DNA from: JBIQLO01 sp044464175
Lineage (GTDB): Bacteria > Planctomycetota > Phycisphaerae > Tepidisphaerales > Tepidisphaeraceae
Assembly (NCBI GenBank): GCA_044464175.1
Contig: JBIQLO010000071.1
Coordinates: forward strand, 1 to 17,858
DNA length: 17,858 nucleotides
Direction of reading: 5' to 3'
A program made the position numbers and the translations under genes. Under the pieces are notes generated by a model. The model was not told the DNA's origin. It saw only the letters and a program-made list of their open reading frames with translations, and did no database searches. The first letter of the stretch is position 1. Each line of letters begins with the position of its first letter. This document shows positions 15,397 to 17,858 of the stretch, one piece after another.

Positions 15397-16503
15397 CTCG
15401 GCCAAGCGCCGGGCGGCCCGGCTGTGGGCCGGATAATCCCGTGCGATCTGGTTGAGAGCGTCGGCGGCCTGGTCGGGGGATTGGCAGGCAAAGAGTCCCT
15501 GGCCGGTGGGGAGCCAGGCCTCAAAGCCGCTGGGCTGGGTGATGACGGGACGGCCGGACGCGAGATAGCAGGCGCCCCGGTCGCTGAACCAGCCGCTGGG
15601 CAGGCCGGTGTAAATCTCCTTGGCGACGGTGAATTCACCGGCCGACTGCTGGATGTAGCGCTGAAAGGCGGCCGGGGAGATGGAAACGGGCTCGGGGTCG
15701 GCAATTCGCCAGCCGTGCGACTCAAATTCCTTTTGAACCTTTCCGGGCATGCTCTGCATGGCGGCCTCCATTTGCCAGGGGACGCGGGCGGGCAGGTCAA
15801 TCATGTTGCGCCACTGCGGCTCCTTGCTGGAGCGGTAGCGCTGTCCGGCGAAGGCGACATCGCGCCCGCCATGCTCCCACTTGCCGATGGTGGTGAAACG
15901 CCGCGAATCGGTGGGCAAAACGGGCCAGTGATCCAGGGCGATGGGCTGGACGGTGGGAATCCAGTTCAAATCGCCGGTCGGCAGGGGACATTGGGGCGTG
16001 CCAACCAGCGTGCCGAAGGTGGCGACGGCGTCGAAAGACTGGTAATAGCGGCGAAACTCCTCGTTCTCCTCCATGCGGAGCTGCGTGAAGACCGGATCGG
16101 TGTCGATGACGGCGGTTCGGCGCGGACGGGGACGGTCCTCGCGCAGGGGGGTGACGCCGCTGACGCACAGGAGGAGGTCGGCCTGCCGCAGGAGATCAGC
16201 CAATTCGTCGCGGCTCAGGCCGTAGTGCGTGTCCCAGAACTGGCTGTAATAACAGTAGCGCAGCGGCAGACCGACCGACTCGAAAGTCTCTTTCAGATAG
16301 GTCAAGCCGTAGGCGGGATCGGGATTGCACTGCTGCAGCACCGGGTTGTAGGGGAGGGAATAGCTGCCGGAATCCTCAAGGAACCAGACCTCATGCCCGA
16401 GGGATTGCAGGCCCAGAAGGTAATTGAGGTGGTGCCAGGTCATCCCGCCCAGGGGATACCCGACAATGTAGCCGCCGACGACGATTTTCAGGGGATGGGG
16501 CAT
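15340..16503 (-). CDS. GT-B-type glycosyltransferase
   Basis: 387 residues, cytosolic. The N-terminal Rossmann-like half starts KIVVGGYIVGYPLGGMTWHH (6-25) and continues GLQSLGHEVWFLEDSG (31-46), a typical acceptor-side beginning of GT-B enzymes. It includes ADLLLCVSGVTPLR. The C-terminal donor-binding half has SGWFSDRGACYLASGRPVIT (303-322), comparable with the conserved E/D-R-x-x-E/ASGxPVI region of GT1/GT4-like enzymes, and ends with a helix rich in Ala/Arg. Sugar donor and acceptor are unknown. It starts 12 nt after the PhyH-type gene ends, so the two form an operon. It has no clear ribosome binding site of its own (CCACTCCTCC precedes the ATG), which suggests translational coupling. Its 3' end overlaps the convergent Cys-rich gene by 57 nt. 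Confidence 0.75.
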   Translation of the reverse strand: MPHPLKIVVGGYIVGYPLGGMTWHHLNYLLGLQSLGHEVWFLEDSGSYSLPYNPVLQQCNPDPAYGLTYLKETFESVGLPLRYCYYSQFWDTHYGLSRDELADLLRQADLLLCVSGVTPLREDRPRPRRTAVIDTDPVFTQLRMEENEEFRRYYQSFDAVATFGTLVGTPQCPLPTGDLNWIPTVQPIALDHWPVLPTDSRRFTTIGKWEHGGRDVAFAGQRYRSSKEPQWRNMIDLPARVPWQMEAAMQSMPGKVQKEFESHGWRIADPEPVSISPAAFQRYIQQSAGEFTVAKEIYTGLPSGWFSDRGACYLASGRPVITQPSGFEAWLPTGQGLFACQSPDQAADALNQIARDYPAHSRAARRLAESHFNARTVLSTLIERIMA

Positions 16504-16515
16504 GGAGGAGTGGGG

Positions 16516-17682
16516 CTAATGTTGCGTGTCGGCATGGTCATGGTCAAGGGTTGGGTCGGCGATGGCGCAGCCGAGGAGGCCGTTGTTGTGTGCGGCGATG
16601 ATGCGGGCGGCGTATTCGCCGGCGGCCTGGCGCTGGGCCGGGTCCATCAGGGCGGCGCAGGGGGTGTTGAAGCGGGGAAGGGCATAGGGCAAATGCGTGT
16701 CCCCGCGGGCGAGGATATGGCTGGAATTGGTCATCTTTGGCTGGGGTCTGGGTTTGGGCGGGGCGGACTGGGACGCCCTTTTCTTGGTGAATGAGCCGAC
16801 CCCTTCATCGGAGCGGAGCACGGGAGGCGGCTGGTTGGCATCTTCACCCCACTGGGTGAAGGAGCGGGCGTTGCAGTAGTGGCTGACAAAGCTGCGGCGG
16901 AAGCGATCCGCGCTCCAGTTGGTCTTACTGCGGTGCAGGACGTGGCCGTTGAAGAAGACAACATCGCCGGCCCGGGCTGAGGCGAGGATCTGGTCGTAAC
17001 GGTCGGCCACGCGGGCGAGCATGTTCTTTTCATCATCGGGGTCACTGATCCCCTTGACGTAGGTGATGTCGCCGACGAGTTTGTCGCCGAAGCCGTAGCC
17101 GACTTCGGGACAAGGGGGATAGACCGGCTCGACGCCGCTGCCCTTGGCGAACCACATGGCGCCGTTCTGCTCATCGCAATCGTCGATGGCGATCCAAGCG
17201 CCGCAGAGGGTGTCGGGGTGGGTGGGGATGTAGTAGGAATCCTGGTGCCATCCCTGCCCCGGCTTGCCGGGGGGTTTGAGAAAGAGCATGGTCTGAAGCG
17301 CCAGCACATCAGGGCCGATGAGAACTTCCAGCACATCCAGCACGCGGGGATGCAGCAGGTAACGCTCGTGGAGCGGCAGCCGGCGGTGGAGCATGTGAAG
17401 GCGGAGGAAGTACTGGGCCTTCTCGGCCGGGCTCAGATGGGGCGGGGGCGCTTCCAGGGGCTGGACGGTGGTGCCGGTGTCGCGGGTCGGGTCGCGCTGG
17501 CTCATGACCTGCTGCTGCTCGGGGAGGCGGCCCTGCATGAGATCTTCGGTGTGCCGGCGCAGCTCGGCGATGTCGGCCGGGGGAATCAGCTGGGGGACGA
17601 TGAGAAAGCCGTCGCGGCGGAAGCGGGCGTACTGCTCGATGGAAACCTGGTAGCGGGTGGGCAAGTCGGTTTGAGAAGGCAT
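16516..17682 (-). CDS. PhyH-family Fe(II)/2-oxoglutarate-dependent dioxygenase
   Basis: 388 residues from the ATG at 17682, chosen because AAGGAG lies 6 nt upstream; a longer frame from 17730 would run through that site. It has the phytanoyl-CoA dioxygenase fold: FRRDGFLIVPQLI (21-33), the iron ligands H146 and D148 in GWHQDSYYIP (144-153), PLA-like wall WIAIDDCDEQNGAMWFAKGS (163-182), and the third ligand H250 in GDVVFFNGHVLHRS (239-252). Downstream arginines R260/R263 are candidates for 2-oxoglutarate binding. Such enzymes hydroxylate or otherwise oxidise small molecules. The C-terminal 85 residues, with a proline/lysine-rich linker (about 300-316) and a tail ending in a His/Asp cluster, are an extension beyond the usual domain. 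It is the first gene of an operon with the glycosyltransferase, so the substrate may be glycosylated. Confidence 0.87.
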   Translation of the reverse strand: MPSQTDLPTRYQVSIEQYARFRRDGFLIVPQLIPPADIAELRRHTEDLMQGRLPEQQQVMSQRDPTRDTGTTVQPLEAPPPHLSPAEKAQYFLRLHMLHRRLPLHERYLLHPRVLDVLEVLIGPDVLALQTMLFLKPPGKPGQGWHQDSYYIPTHPDTLCGAWIAIDDCDEQNGAMWFAKGSGVEPVYPPCPEVGYGFGDKLVGDITYVKGISDPDDEKNMLARVADRYDQILASARAGDVVFFNGHVLHRSKTNWSADRFRRSFVSHYCNARSFTQWGEDANQPPPVLRSDEGVGSFTKKRASQSAPPKPRPQPKMTNSSHILARGDTHLPYALPRFNTPCAALMDPAQRQAAGEYAARIIAAHNNGLLGCAIADPTLDHDHADTQH

Positions 17683-17688
17683 GGTTGA

Positions 17689-17694
17689 CTCCTT
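17689..17694 (-). promoter_or_regulatory. Shine-Dalgarno of the PhyH-type gene
   Basis: AAGGAG on the minus strand, 6 nt before ATG 17682. It is the strongest ribosome binding site in the window and decides the start codon. Confidence 0.7.
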
Positions 17695-17722
17695 TGGAGG
17701 TAGTGTATCAGGTGGGACGAGC

Positions 17723-17858
17723 GGGGGCATGGGGATTTGGGTGCCGGGATTCGGGATTCGGGGGGTTGGGTTCGTTGGGAAATACGCGCGTTGGGTTCGC
17801 CTCGGGAAATCGTGGATTCTGGAGCGCCAGGGGGGATTTGGGTTTGGTTCGTTTGGGT
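17723..17858 (+). repeat. G-rich, repeat-rich intergenic DNA with G-quadruplex pattern
   Basis: The plus strand carries G-tracts fitting a four-tract quadruplex pattern at 17746-17779 (GGG, GGG, GGGGGG, GGG and GGG separated by 2-6 nt). Short words recur: GGGGATTTGGGT at 17731-17742 and 17832-17843, GTTGGGTTCG at 17765-17774 and 17790-17799, and GATTCGG in tandem at 17749-17762. No gene was found. It lies in the upstream region of the PhyH operon and runs off the window edge. Confidence 0.5.

Noticed and set aside
15424..16794. 456-codon plus-strand frame opposite the glycosyltransferase and PhyH genes
   Set aside because: The translation is Gly/Val/Ala-rich and spans two real genes and their junction, with no start signal; it is a shadow.

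Overview
The window is a gene-dense stretch (GC roughly 60-70% by eye) of a bacterial chromosome. The tentative placement is Planctomycetota or a PVC-like lineage. It rests on the RpoD architecture (a long non-conserved insert between regions 1.2 and 2), the scarcity of Shine-Dalgarno sequences, and the mix of GT-C membrane glycosyltransferases, a neutral-ceramidase-fold protein and a PhyH oxygenase. No rRNA, tRNA, CRISPR array, insertion sequence or integrase was seen.

Layout. (1) 1-6635, + strand: a cell-envelope/glycan block. It holds a DUF4910-type zinc aminopeptidase-like protein (5' end cut by the window), two unrelated-looking GT-C polytopic glycosyltransferases and a GlmU-like sugar nucleotidyltransferase with a left-handed beta-helix. 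(2) 6661-10641, + strand: the core dnaG-rpoD pair. It has a very good sigma70-type promoter whose spacer contains a perfect 15-bp dyad, then a roughly 165-nt leader with small hairpins. rpsU, often present in this operon, is absent. (3) 10687-11557, + strand: a two-gene cassette of clearly lower GC. It encodes an ADP-ribosyltransferase/PARP-like protein (FHGT and GHGIYFWE motifs) overlapped by 14 nt by a small basic protein, which looks like a toxin-antitoxin pair parked directly behind rpoD. (4) 11567-14975, + strand: a neutral-ceramidase-fold hydrolase-like protein lacking the usual serine loop, a REP-like inverted repeat, and a DinG/XPD-type Fe-S helicase. (5) 15034-15396, + strand: a cysteine-rich small protein whose 3' end overlaps the convergent gene that follows. 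(6) 15340-17682, - strand: a two-gene operon of a PhyH-type Fe(II)/2-oxoglutarate oxygenase followed by a GT-B glycosyltransferase. (7) 17683-17858: G-rich, repeat-rich intergenic DNA with a G-quadruplex pattern.

How they fit. The left block probably serves assembly of a surface or lipid-linked glycan: nucleotide-sugar supply plus lipid-carrier-dependent glycosyltransferases. The right operon probably makes or decorates a glycosylated metabolite. The centre is replication, transcription and repair (primase, main sigma factor, helicase). The best candidate for an undescribed system is the ART/small-protein cassette at 10687-11557. Most genes lack a Shine-Dalgarno sequence, and two have a TANNNT -10 box exactly 6 nt before the ATG, suggesting leaderless transcripts.
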